A DNA stretch of 23,139 nt from JABCPE02 sp963530895 (GTDB lineage Bacteria; Bacteroidota; Bacteroidia; Flavobacteriales; Weeksellaceae): the NCBI GenBank assembly GCA_963530895.1, contig CAUSFO010000019.1, forward strand, positions 1 to 23,139, read 5' to 3'. Below, one piece after another: positions 15,157 through 22,127 of the stretch. The notes beneath the pieces were generated by a model. The model was not told where the DNA came from. It searched no databases and saw nothing but the letters and a program-made list of their open reading frames with translations. The first letter of the stretch is position 1. Every line of letters begins with the position of its first letter. The translations under genes were made by a program, and so were the position numbers.

Positions 15157-15255
15157 ATGTTTAATCAACACAATCATACAAGAACATCTGAACATACCAT
15201 TACCATGTGTATGGATATGATGATGTGGGTTTTTAGAAAGCCGCAGTTTTTGTGA
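15157..15255 (+). CDS. Methionine-rich leader peptide 1
   Basis: A 32-codon ORF from ATG 15157 to TGA 15253. The second half carries Met codons at positions 17, 19, 21, 22 and 23 (MCMDMMMW), and the first half has four His. The stop codon lies inside the conserved element 15241-15256, so a ribosome finishing the ORF would cover that element, while one stalled on the Met cluster would leave it free. No signal peptide. It resembles the leader ORFs of amino acid attenuators. Whether it is translated is an inference; a peptide with this His/Cys/Met content could also bind copper. Confidence 0.6.
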   Translation: MFNQHNHTRTSEHTITMCMDMMMWVFRKPQFL

Positions 15256-15338
15256 TTGTAAAATGCGAATAGAAAAATTTTATATAAATTATACAAATTA
15301 TCACAAGGGCTTCGGACAAAAACCAAAGCTCTTTTTTT
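15241..15338 (+). ncRNA. Transcription attenuator 1 (antiterminator and terminator)
   Basis: CCGCAGTTTTTGTGAT (15241-15256) can pair with ATCACAAGGGCTTCGG (15300-15315) at 15 of 16 positions, three as G-T. The second strand contains the left arm of a terminator hairpin: 15306-15315 pairs with 15323-15332, with one C-A mismatch and one wobble, a seven-base loop and a T run to 15338. The two structures exclude each other. Between the strands is a 43-base AT-rich spacer. This is the layout of a ribosome-mediated attenuator. Confidence 0.65.
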
Positions 15339-15370
15339 ATGTTTAAACTAAATCTCAATTAAAAATTAAA

Positions 15371-15484
15371 ATGTTAATAAATCTGAATCATAAAAACGAA
15401 AATCTAGTTTCCCAAATGATGGGAATGATGATGATGTGTGGCTTAGTGAAAGACCGCAGTTTTTGTGATGAATGGAGTTTTTAA
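15371..15484 (+). CDS. Methionine-rich leader peptide 2
   Basis: A 37-codon ORF with Met codons at 16, 17, 19, 20, 21 and 22 followed by Cys (MMGMMMMC). It aligns with leader 1 around the Met cluster and the following Lys codon, then reads the conserved CCGCAG element in another frame, so it passes the TGA used by leader 1 and stops at TAA 15482. Its last codons overlap an ATG at 15472 that is in frame with susC. Translation is inferred. Confidence 0.55.
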   Translation: MLINLNHKNENLVSQMMGMMMMCGLVKDRSFCDEWSF

Positions 15485-15539
15485 GTTTTCTTCATAATTA
15501 TCCCAGAGCTTCGGTAAATACGCCGAGGCTCTTTTTTTT
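15454..15539 (+). ncRNA. Transcription attenuator 2 (antiterminator and terminator)
   Basis: The element CCGCAGTTTTTGTGAT recurs at 15454-15469. ACCGCAGTTTT can pair with AGAGCTTCGGT, the left arm of the second terminator, at 10 of 11 positions. The terminator itself (15505-15514 with 15523-15532) has ten pairs with one wobble, an eight-base loop and a T run; it is stronger than the first. The susC start is 46 bases downstream. Confidence 0.6.
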
Positions 15540-15585
15540 ATGTTTAAACCAAATTTTAAGTAAAAAATTAACAATACTATATATA

Positions 15586-18531
15586 ATGAAAAGAAAAGTA
15601 GTCAGATTAAGCACTTTGTTTGCGTTGTTCTCTTTCGTGGGGACATTCAGTGCTCAGGAAAAGAAGAAGGATTCTATCAAGGAAAATTCCATCGGCGAAG
15701 TCGTGATAGTAGCCTTTGGAAAACAGAAAAAAGAAGAAATCACAGGTTCTATCCAAGAGCTAAAACCCAAGGATATTTCTGCGTTACAGAACGGAAATGT
15801 CTTACAGGGACTTGCAGGGCGTGTAGCGGGGGTTCAGATTGTGGGAAATGGACAGCCAGGGAGCAGCCCGAGCATACGAATGAGAGGAATAGGCTCTATC
15901 AATGCTTCTAGTGAGCCGCTGATAGTTTTGGATGGGATACCTTACCCTGGGTCGCTCAATTCTATTCCTTCTTCGGATATAGAGAGTTTGTCCTTCTTGG
16001 AAGATGCTTCATCAAATGCTTTGTATGGCTCACGAGGGGCAAACGGAGTAATCATCATCACTACTAAAAAAGGAACGAGAAAGGGGATTCATATAGATTT
16101 TGATATTAAAACAGGGATTAACTTCCGTGCGACTCCAGAATATGACATTATCACCAGTCCTGCCGAGTATTATTTGGCATATTTCAACAGGGTTCGTGTA
16201 GGCGAAAAAGCAAGTGGAAAGACTGATGCCCAAGCCTATACAGAGGCTATAAACAAAATGAACTCCTCGCTAGGATACAACGCCTACAATCTTCCTTTTA
16301 ACCAACTTATCAATCCAGATGGAAGTTTTAACCAAAATGCTAAACTGCTTTATCAGGATAATTGGCAAAAACTATTATTCCGACCAAATCTCCGCCAAGA
16401 AGCAAACCTTAGCTTCACTGCAAATACCGATAAATTAAAGGCTTACACTTCACTTGGCTACCTTAATGACCGCAGCTACCTCATCGGTTCTGGATTTAAA
16501 AGATTGAGTTTAAGGTCTAATTTGGAATATGCTCTTAATGAAAAATTGAAATTCGGAGCTAATCTAAATTACAGCAACAGCGAACAAAATCTAGGCGATG
16601 GAGGAAGTTTTGCTAACTCGTTCCAGTTTTCTAGGAATATCGCGCCTTTTTACCCAGTGTATTTGAGGGATAATGATTATAACAGAGTTTATGATATCAA
16701 AGGAAGGGCTGTCTATGACTACGGAGATGGAAAAGGGCCAAATGGAGCAAGAAGGTCTTATGCCGTTTTTGAAAACCCTGTGGGAAACCGCCAATATGAT
16801 TTGAATAAAGTAACCAATAACACGGTGAATACCAATCTTTTCGTGCAGTATAAATTCTTGAAAGATTTTGATTTTACTTATAATTTCGGTGGTGTGATTA
16901 TCAATTCCCAAGAGCTTGTTTATGGAAATCCTTTGGGTGGGACTACAGCTACTGTGGGTGGGCGACTTGCAAAATCCAATACTCTGAAATACGCCTTCAA
17001 CCACCAGCAGTTATTATCTTACAACAAACAACTTGGCGCGCATAATATCAGCGTTCTTCTAGGGCATGAGCTGAACCAAGAGAAAAGCGATTATTTCGGG
17101 GCGAGAAAAGAAAAATTGTTCTTAGAAGGGCTTACTGTTTTTGATAATGTTCTGAAAATGAATGAAATCCCAGGAAACCAATACGATTACGCTGTGGAAG
17201 GATTTTTCTCCCGAGTTTTGTATAATTATAAAAACAAATATTTCTTCAATGCCAGCCTTAGAAGAGATGGTTCATCGGTATTTTCCAAAGAAAACAGATG
17301 GGGGACTTTCTATGGACTGGGAGCAGCATGGGACATTTCGAAAGAGGATTTCTTAAAGGATTCAGAAGTTGTTAATGCTCTGAAAGTGAAGGCTTCCTAC
17401 GGACAGCAGGGGAATGATATTTTCTATTTCCCAGGCACTACGGACAGAATTTATTATGCTTATAAAAACTTATATAAAGTAAGTAACTTCGGGGATGATA
17501 CGCCTGTGGTTACTACGGAATATCTTGGAAATAATAAGCTGAGATGGGAAAACTCCCAAAACCTAAATGCTGGTTTTGAAACGGCTTTGTTCAATAGAAG
17601 ATTGTCTATCAATGCCGAATATTTCGAGAGAAAAGTTTCTGATATGATCTATCGTGCGGCGCTTCCTTTCTCTAATGTGGGGCATTATCCTAGGTTAGAA
17701 AACATCGGAAACATGAGAAATAGAGGGGTTCAGGTGAGCATCAGTGGAGATGTAGTTAAAACATCAGATTTCACTTGGAATCTATATGCTAACCTTACTC
17801 ATTACAAAAACAAAATCACCAAACTCCCTGATGCACAGAGAGAAAATGGGATAACAGACGGACTATTCCTCCTAAAAGAAGGCAGCGACCGCTATGCTTA
17901 CTATCTGAAAGAATTTGCTGGGGTGAATCCTCTGAATGGAGATGCGCTTTGGTATAAAGATGGTGTGGATGCGAGTGGAAATCCAGTTAAACAAGTTACA
18001 AACAGCTACGCCGAAGCAACGCTTTATCAAACAGGAAAATCTGCTATACCAAAGGTTTATGGTGGTTTTGGAACTCAAATAAGATTTAAAAACATCACTC
18101 TATCGGCTAATTTTGCGTATCAGCTGGGCGGCTGGGGCTATGACCAAAACTACAGATCGCTCCTGCATTCGGACAACTATGCGTCTAACTACCATAGAGA
18201 TGTTCATAACACATGGACGCCAGAAAATCCTACGGCATCTCTGCCAAGAATAGATATTTCTAATTCTAACCAAAATGCCAATTCTACACTATTCTTAACG
18301 AAATCAGACTATTTAAGTCTTCAAGATTTGACGCTGAGTGTGGGCATACCGCAGAAGTTCCTTGAAAATTATGGAATCCGAGATGCCAATATCTATGTAA
18401 CAGGAAATAACCTTTTCTTACTCTCAAAGAGAAGAGGCTACGACCCAAGGCTGTCTATTTCCGGAGTTTCAGAGACATACGGATACAATCTGTTGTCAAG
18501 TGTTTCATTAGGTCTTAATCTTAAATTTTAA
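15586..18531 (+). CDS. SusC/RagA-type TonB-dependent outer membrane transporter
   Basis: 981 residues. A signal peptide ends near Ala23 (FSA-Q). A TonB-box-like region (SIGEVVIVAFGKQKKEEITGSI) follows, then a plug with LQGLAGRVAGVQIVGNGQPG, IRMRGIGSINASSEPLIVLDGIP and DASSNALYGSRGANGVIIITTKKG, all hallmarks of the SusC group. The rest is a 22-strand type barrel ending in LNLKF, a C-terminal Phe as expected for barrel assembly. The carboxypeptidase-like domain that usually precedes the TonB box in SusC proteins is missing. SusC with SusD imports large nutrients such as glycans or peptides across the outer membrane. No glycan-degrading enzyme is nearby, so the substrate is unknown. I start at ATG 15586; the frame is open back to 15472, but that would bury the signal peptide. 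Confidence 0.94.
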   Translation: MKRKVVRLSTLFALFSFVGTFSAQEKKKDSIKENSIGEVVIVAFGKQKKEEITGSIQELKPKDISALQNGNVLQGLAGRVAGVQIVGNGQPGSSPSIRMRGIGSINASSEPLIVLDGIPYPGSLNSIPSSDIESLSFLEDASSNALYGSRGANGVIIITTKKGTRKGIHIDFDIKTGINFRATPEYDIITSPAEYYLAYFNRVRVGEKASGKTDAQAYTEAINKMNSSLGYNAYNLPFNQLINPDGSFNQNAKLLYQDNWQKLLFRPNLRQEANLSFTANTDKLKAYTSLGYLNDRSYLIGSGFKRLSLRSNLEYALNEKLKFGANLNYSNSEQNLGDGGSFANSFQFSRNIAPFYPVYLRDNDYNRVYDIKGRAVYDYGDGKGPNGARRSYAVFENPVGNRQYDLNKVTNNTVNTNLFVQYKFLKDFDFTYNFGGVIINSQELVYGNPLGGTTATVGGRLAKSNTLKYAFNHQQLLSYNKQLGAHNISVLLGHELNQEKSDYFGARKEKLFLEGLTVFDNVLKMNEIPGNQYDYAVEGFFSRVLYNYKNKYFFNASLRRDGSSVFSKENRWGTFYGLGAAWDISKEDFLKDSEVVNALKVKASYGQQGNDIFYFPGTTDRIYYAYKNLYKVSNFGDDTPVVTTEYLGNNKLRWENSQNLNAGFETALFNRRLSINAEYFERKVSDMIYRAALPFSNVGHYPRLENIGNMRNRGVQVSISGDVVKTSDFTWNLYANLTHYKNKITKLPDAQRENGITDGLFLLKEGSDRYAYYLKEFAGVNPLNGDALWYKDGVDASGNPVKQVTNSYAEATLYQTGKSAIPKVYGGFGTQIRFKNITLSANFAYQLGGWGYDQNYRSLLHSDNYASNYHRDVHNTWTPENPTASLPRIDISNSNQNANSTLFLTKSDYLSLQDLTLSVGIPQKFLENYGIRDANIYVTGNNLFLLSKRRGYDPRLSISGVSETYGYNLLSSVSLGLNLKF

Positions 18532-18544
18532 TTTTTAAAAAGTT

Positions 18545-20026
18545 ATGAAAATAAATAAAATATTAGCAGGAGCATTCGTTGCCCTATCACTTTTAAGCTG
18601 CAATAGAGAATTAGAAACCGAATCCGCGAAACTGATTTCAGAGGAGCAGATTCCTGATGATGCGGCATCTTTAAATAATTATCTTAAAGGGATTTATCTT
18701 AGCTTTAGAAATCATGGTTCGGGTGGAACTACCACTCACACGGATTTTGGGATAATGTCCATAAAAGCAGGGGTTGATCTGCTTTCCAATGACCTTATTC
18801 AGGCGAAACAGCAGCACCTTGGGAGATATTACAACTATGAAGCGAGACAAAGCGACAACTTTACTAACGAAATCGTTTGGAATACATTTTATTCTAAAAT
18901 ATTTGATATCAATCGTCTGATAGAGAAAATAGAAAGCATAGGCGTAAATAACGAAAACCGACACATCTACGGTCAGCTTTTGGCGCTTCGTGCGTATAGT
19001 TATTTTAATTTGGTAAGATTCTATGCGCTTACTTACATCGGTCATCAGAATGAGCTGGGAGTTCCGCTGGTAACTACGGCATCCAGCCCAGAAACACCAA
19101 GAGCAAGAGCCACTGTGCGCGAAGTTTATAACCAAATAACCAGCGATATAGAAAACGCCATCACAGCGCTGAATGGTTTCACTCAGCAAAACATCGCACA
19201 TATAGACCAAAGGGCAGCCAAAGCCATCGCGGCGGATATTTACCTTGAAATAGGAGATTATACCAGAGCGGCAGCCTATGCTAATGAAGCCCGAACAGGC
19301 AAAACGCTGATGTCTCAGGCGGACTACACAGGTGCAGGATTTTCTCTAAAAACCAATCCAGAGATTATCTGGGGATTTGATAATTCTTTACAGACCAAAA
19401 ACATCGGTAACCACTACGCTTCGTTCTTCTCTATGTATGACAGCATGAATGAAGGCTATGCAGGAGCAGCAGGGATTTATAAAATCATTGATAAAAGATT
19501 ATACGATAAAATCCCAAGCACTGATTACAGAAAACAAGTATTCAACGGGGCTACAGAATCCACTTATACTTTCAATGGAAAGACCAAAAAGCATCCGCCG
19601 TATGTGAGCAGAAAGTTCAAGGATTTGACTTTCTTTGAGGGGGATTATATCTACATCAGAGCGGCTTCGCTTTACTATATAGAAGCAGAGGCTTTGGCGA
19701 GACTTGGGCAGACAGCTCAGGCGAGACAGGTGCTCTATGATATTACTTCTGTGAGAGATACAGGATATACACATTCCACTAATTCTGGGCAGAGTCTCAT
19801 AGATGAAATCATCCTGCAAAAGAGAATAGAACTCTGGGGCGAAGGCTACGCTTGGTTTGATATGAAACGCCTTGGGGTGGATTTGGTGAGGGATTACCCA
19901 GGTTCTAACCATACTTTTGGGAAGTTTAATCGTAGTTATTCTACGGACTATAACCAATACCGTTTCCAAATTCCACAGAGTGAGGTGAGTAACAATCCTA
20001 ATATTGTTCAAAACCCAGTGAAATAA
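18545..20026 (+). CDS. SusD/RagB-type nutrient-binding lipoprotein
   Basis: 493 residues. A lipoprotein signal ends at Cys19 (LSLLSC-N). The fold is alpha-helical with TPR-like repeats: FDINRLIEKIE, LLALRAYSYFNLVRFYAL (the usual RAYYYFDLVRLFG block), VYNQITSDIENAI, AAKAIAADIYLEIGDYTRAAAYANE, and the C-terminal YYIEAEALARLGQTAQARQ and QKRIELWGEGYAWFDMKRLG. It forms the lid of the SusC barrel at the cell surface and sets substrate choice. It begins 13 bases after susC in the same operon and is followed by a terminator. Substrate cannot be read from the sequence. Confidence 0.94.
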   Translation: MKINKILAGAFVALSLLSCNRELETESAKLISEEQIPDDAASLNNYLKGIYLSFRNHGSGGTTTHTDFGIMSIKAGVDLLSNDLIQAKQQHLGRYYNYEARQSDNFTNEIVWNTFYSKIFDINRLIEKIESIGVNNENRHIYGQLLALRAYSYFNLVRFYALTYIGHQNELGVPLVTTASSPETPRARATVREVYNQITSDIENAITALNGFTQQNIAHIDQRAAKAIAADIYLEIGDYTRAAAYANEARTGKTLMSQADYTGAGFSLKTNPEIIWGFDNSLQTKNIGNHYASFFSMYDSMNEGYAGAAGIYKIIDKRLYDKIPSTDYRKQVFNGATESTYTFNGKTKKHPPYVSRKFKDLTFFEGDYIYIRAASLYYIEAEALARLGQTAQARQVLYDITSVRDTGYTHSTNSGQSLIDEIILQKRIELWGEGYAWFDMKRLGVDLVRDYPGSNHTFGKFNRSYSTDYNQYRFQIPQSEVSNNPNIVQNPVK

Positions 20027-20042
20027 GCCATGAAAACCACAG

Positions 20043-20082
20043 CCCGCTGAAAGGTGAAATTCCTTTTGGCGGGTTTGTTTTT
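20043..20082 (+). terminator. Terminator of susC-susD
   Basis: A 12-bp stem (20043-20054 with 20062-20073) with two G-T wobbles, loop TGAAATT and a tail of T with one G. That tail supplies the -33 TTTG of the next gene. Confidence 0.85.
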
Positions 20083-20104
20083 AAGGGAGTAAATGTTATA
20101 TTTG
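20074..20104 (+). promoter_or_regulatory. Promoter of the small lipoprotein gene
   Basis: TTTG at 20074-20077, a 19-base spacer, then TATATTTG at 20097-20104. The -33 box lies within the T-rich tail of the susCD terminator. Leader about 20 bases. Confidence 0.65.
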
Positions 20105-20129
20105 CGAAGAATTTTAAATTTATAGAATT

Positions 20130-20594
20130 ATGAAAAAACTTTTATTGGCTGTTGTAGCAGTAGTTAGTTTGACAGCATGTAGCAGAAACAATGGTGCTGA
20201 TGAACAACAAGCATTTCCATTGGTAGGAACTTGGAAATATGTAAGAACTGAAATTATCAGTGGAGCAGATGCATCCACATTATATACAGGTATTCCTAAT
20301 GAATGTGAAAGTAAGTCTACTTTAGAGTTTAAAGAGGATGGAAGACATGTTGATAATGAATTTATAGAGTTGGGTATTGGAGGAAGATGTGTAAATGATG
20401 GAGATTGGAATTGTAAATATGAATATAATCGCATAACTAAAATTCTAAATATAACATCGAGTAATAGAAGGGTGGAGCAAAAAAAAGTATTATTATTAGA
20501 CGCAACAAATCTTTATATAATTACTCGTGAAGATTACTATGATAGTGATAAGATAAAGGATAAAGAAGTTAAGTTTTATGTAAGACAAAACTAA
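20130..20594 (+). CDS. Small lipoprotein, lipocalin-like
   Basis: 154 residues. The signal MKKLLLAVVAVVSLTAC gives lipidated Cys17. The mature part begins with a short linker, then LVGTWKYVRTEIISG and LEFKEDGRHVDN, and later KYEYNRITKILNI and KEVKFYVRQN. The GTW start and the series of short beta strands resemble the lipocalin-like lipoproteins common in Bacteroidota, with two Cys (about 54 and 91) that could form a disulfide. Function is unknown. It has its own promoter and terminator, so it is not necessarily linked to susCD. Confidence 0.8.
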   Translation: MKKLLLAVVAVVSLTACSRNNGADEQQAFPLVGTWKYVRTEIISGADASTLYTGIPNECESKSTLEFKEDGRHVDNEFIELGIGGRCVNDGDWNCKYEYNRITKILNITSSNRRVEQKKVLLLDATNLYIITREDYYDSDKIKDKEVKFYVRQN

Positions 20595-20602
20595 AAAAAT
20601 AT

Positions 20603-20630
20603 TCCCTAAGATTATATCTTGGGGATTTTT
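20603..20630 (+). terminator. Terminator of the small lipoprotein gene
   Basis: Nine-bp stem TCCCTAAGA / TCTTGGGGA (one wobble), five-base loop, T run. Confidence 0.85.
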
Positions 20631-20700
20631 ATTTCTTGCTGGAACAGGGGAGTTGTATTCTTTTTTAATTAAAAATAAAGTATTCATTGTTAGGGTTTTG

Positions 20701-20771
20701 TAACTTTGGCAATGATTTTTTGTAACGAAAAAAATATTTCCTGCACTAATGTGGGTATAAAATGCATTTTA
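20701..20771 (+). promoter_or_regulatory. Upstream region of the ECF sigma operon
   Basis: TAACTTTG at 20701-20708 fits the housekeeping -7 box; start would be near 20713, nearly 200 bases before the sigma gene. A 14-bp palindrome, TAAAATGCATTTTA (20758-20771), lies downstream of it. No clear -33 box. Apart from this and the small ORF at 20808, I see nothing in the gap 20631-20910. Confidence 0.4.
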
Positions 20772-20807
20772 AAAAAGTTAGAGTTTAAATAATTAAAATC
20801 AAGACAA

Positions 20808-20900
20808 ATGAAAACAAGTCAAAATAAAAAAGATTTAGTGGAGATGATTACCAAGAGAAAGGATTTATTTTGGGCTGGTTTTTCTTTGATAAACTTTTAA
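20808..20900 (+). CDS. Possible 30-residue ORF upstream of the sigma factor
   Basis: ATG to TAA encodes a peptide beginning MKTSQNKKDLVEMITKRKDL and ending in a hydrophobic segment (FWAGFSLINF). It ends ten bases before the sigma factor ATG and has an A-rich run upstream. It could be a small protein or a leader that couples translation to the sigma gene. There is no homology I recognise, and chance is possible at this length. Confidence 0.35.
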   Translation: MKTSQNKKDLVEMITKRKDLFWAGFSLINF

Positions 20901-20910
20901 AAAGCATTTT

Positions 20911-21402
20911 ATGAAAGCCGAACAGCAGCAGGAGTTTATCAAGCAACTAAATGAAAACCAGAGGGTAATCCATAAGATTTGTAAAATCTACATGGACAAT
21001 CCCAGCGACCACGAAGACCTTTTTCAGGAGATTGTAATTCAGCTTTGGAAAGCCTATCCTAATTTCCGTGGAGAAGCCAAATTTTCCACTTGGGCTTACC
21101 GCATTGGGCTGAATACCGCACTAGCACTATTCCGAAAGCGAAAAAGAGATGTCCCTGCGAACTCTATGGAGATTCTTCCCGAGATAAAAATAGCGGAAGA
21201 AAACGATGACCAGACCGCACAGATACAGGCGATGTATGATGCTATACACCAGCTGTCTGATGTAGAAAAAGCCCTTATCATGATGTATCTGGATGACAAA
21301 CCCTACCGAGAAATTTCCGAGATATTGGGCATAACGGAAGGAAACGCCCGTGTGAAAATGAACCGTGCAAAAGAAAAACTAAAAACCCTCATCAAAAAAT
21401 AA
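20911..21402 (+). CDS. ECF RNA polymerase sigma factor
   Basis: 163 residues. Region 2 (about 10-75) has DHEDLFQEIVIQLWKAYPNFRGEAKFSTWAYRI and the following NTALALFRKRKRD, typical of sigma-70 group 4. Region 4 (about 110-163) has LSDVEKALIMMYLDDKPYREISEILGITEGNARVKMNRAKEKLKTLI, a helix-turn-helix that reads the -35 region. The linker between them is short and acidic. The next gene starts four bases after the stop, so the two form an operon; ECF factors are usually paired with a membrane anti-sigma factor encoded next to them. Target genes are not evident. Confidence 0.94.
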   Translation: MKAEQQQEFIKQLNENQRVIHKICKIYMDNPSDHEDLFQEIVIQLWKAYPNFRGEAKFSTWAYRIGLNTALALFRKRKRDVPANSMEILPEIKIAEENDDQTAQIQAMYDAIHQLSDVEKALIMMYLDDKPYREISEILGITEGNARVKMNRAKEKLKTLIKK

Positions 21403-21406
21403 GGCT

Positions 21407-22039
21407 ATGGATGAATTAGAATTGCTAAAAAAAGATTGGAAAGAAAATAAATCTGATGATTTCAAAAATTATACAGAAAAAGAACTTTTCGCAATGACCA
21501 AAAAAAGGTCTGTTTCCATCGCAAAATGGGTGTTTATCATTGCTTTATTGGAACTGGGATTTTGGTTTTTAATTGGATATTTAATGCCTTCTTCAGAGGG
21601 TAGTAAACTTGAAGATATTCCTTTTGTTGATGTGGTTTTTAATGTTATGGATATAATTTCTATTCTTTCTCCATTTGTTTTTATCGGTTCGCTTTTGTAT
21701 TTAAATTTTAAAATCAGAACCGAGGAAAACCCTAAAAAACTCATGGAAAAAATCCTCCTGATGAAAAAATGTATCCAATGGTATATCAGGATATTTTTAG
21801 GAGAAATAGTCGTGTTTTTCATCATCAGTATGATATTGACATTTTATATAGAAAGTAATACTTTGGAGGGAGCAGAATTAGAAGGGTTGTATTTTTTTGC
21901 GTTTATAGTGTTTATTCCTCTTTTAATGATTATTTTCATTTTTGCTTTATTCCTAAGATTTATTTATCATCTCGTTTATGGAAAACTGCTACATAAACTA
22001 AAACAAAACTACGAAGAACTCAGCAGAATGGAAGAGTAA
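21407..22039 (+). CDS. Four-helix membrane protein, possible anti-sigma partner
   Basis: 210 residues. A polar, soluble N-terminus (1-38, rich in Lys/Asp/Glu, MDELELLKKDWKENK) is followed by four probable membrane helices at about 41-60, 77-101, 125-148 and 161-187, and a charged C-terminal tail to 210. It starts four bases after the sigma gene, so the products are probably made together. Position and the cytosolic N-terminus suggest control of the sigma factor, but no zinc-binding HxxxCxxC motif or other known anti-sigma domain is visible. Similar flavobacterial proteins have, as I recall, been misnamed as beta-carotene monooxygenase; nothing here supports that. Function unproven. Confidence 0.75.
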   Translation: MDELELLKKDWKENKSDDFKNYTEKELFAMTKKRSVSIAKWVFIIALLELGFWFLIGYLMPSSEGSKLEDIPFVDVVFNVMDIISILSPFVFIGSLLYLNFKIRTEENPKKLMEKILLMKKCIQWYIRIFLGEIVVFFIISMILTFYIESNTLEGAELEGLYFFAFIVFIPLLMIIFIFALFLRFIYHLVYGKLLHKLKQNYEELSRMEE

Positions 22040-22059
22040 AAAGGATACATCCCATAATC

Positions 22060-22096
22060 CAAAAACGCACTGATAAAAATTTTCATCAGGGCGTTT
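22060..22096 (-). terminator. Terminator between the sigma operon and recA
   Basis: Arms AAACGC-CTGAT and ATCAG-GCGTTT (22063-22074 and 22085-22096, one mismatch) enclose an AAAATTTT segment. On the minus strand the stem is followed by five T, so it best fits recA, which ends at 22128. It may act weakly in the other direction. Confidence 0.65.
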
Positions 22097-22127
22097 CCAT
22101 TAAAATTAAATATAATTATGAAAAGAT

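Larger units (their letters stand above)
15306..15563 (+). repeat. Tandem copies of the leader module
   Basis: The two modules share the Met cluster, the 16-base element (15241 and 15454, 213 bases apart), terminator arms with GCTTCGG and a GCTCT-T run, and the sequence after it, TTTTTTTATGTTTAAAC (from 15332 and from 15533). The ends of the two modules are about 200 bases apart. The intervening AT-rich parts have diverged, so the duplication is old. Confidence 0.65.

Noticed and set aside
15472..15585. Longer susC starting at ATG 15472
   Set aside because: The frame is open back to this ATG, but the extension crosses the terminator hairpin and would put 38 unrelated residues before a normal signal peptide. 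The ATG at 15586 gives a proper exported SusC.
15137..15585. Known metabolite riboswitch (SAM or cobalamin) before susC
   Set aside because: I could not find the conserved cores of these riboswitches; the region is explained by leader ORFs and terminators.
18671..20011. Two long minus-strand ORFs opposite susD
   Set aside because: Both are complements of a clear SusD gene, with no start context, promoter or recognisable protein.
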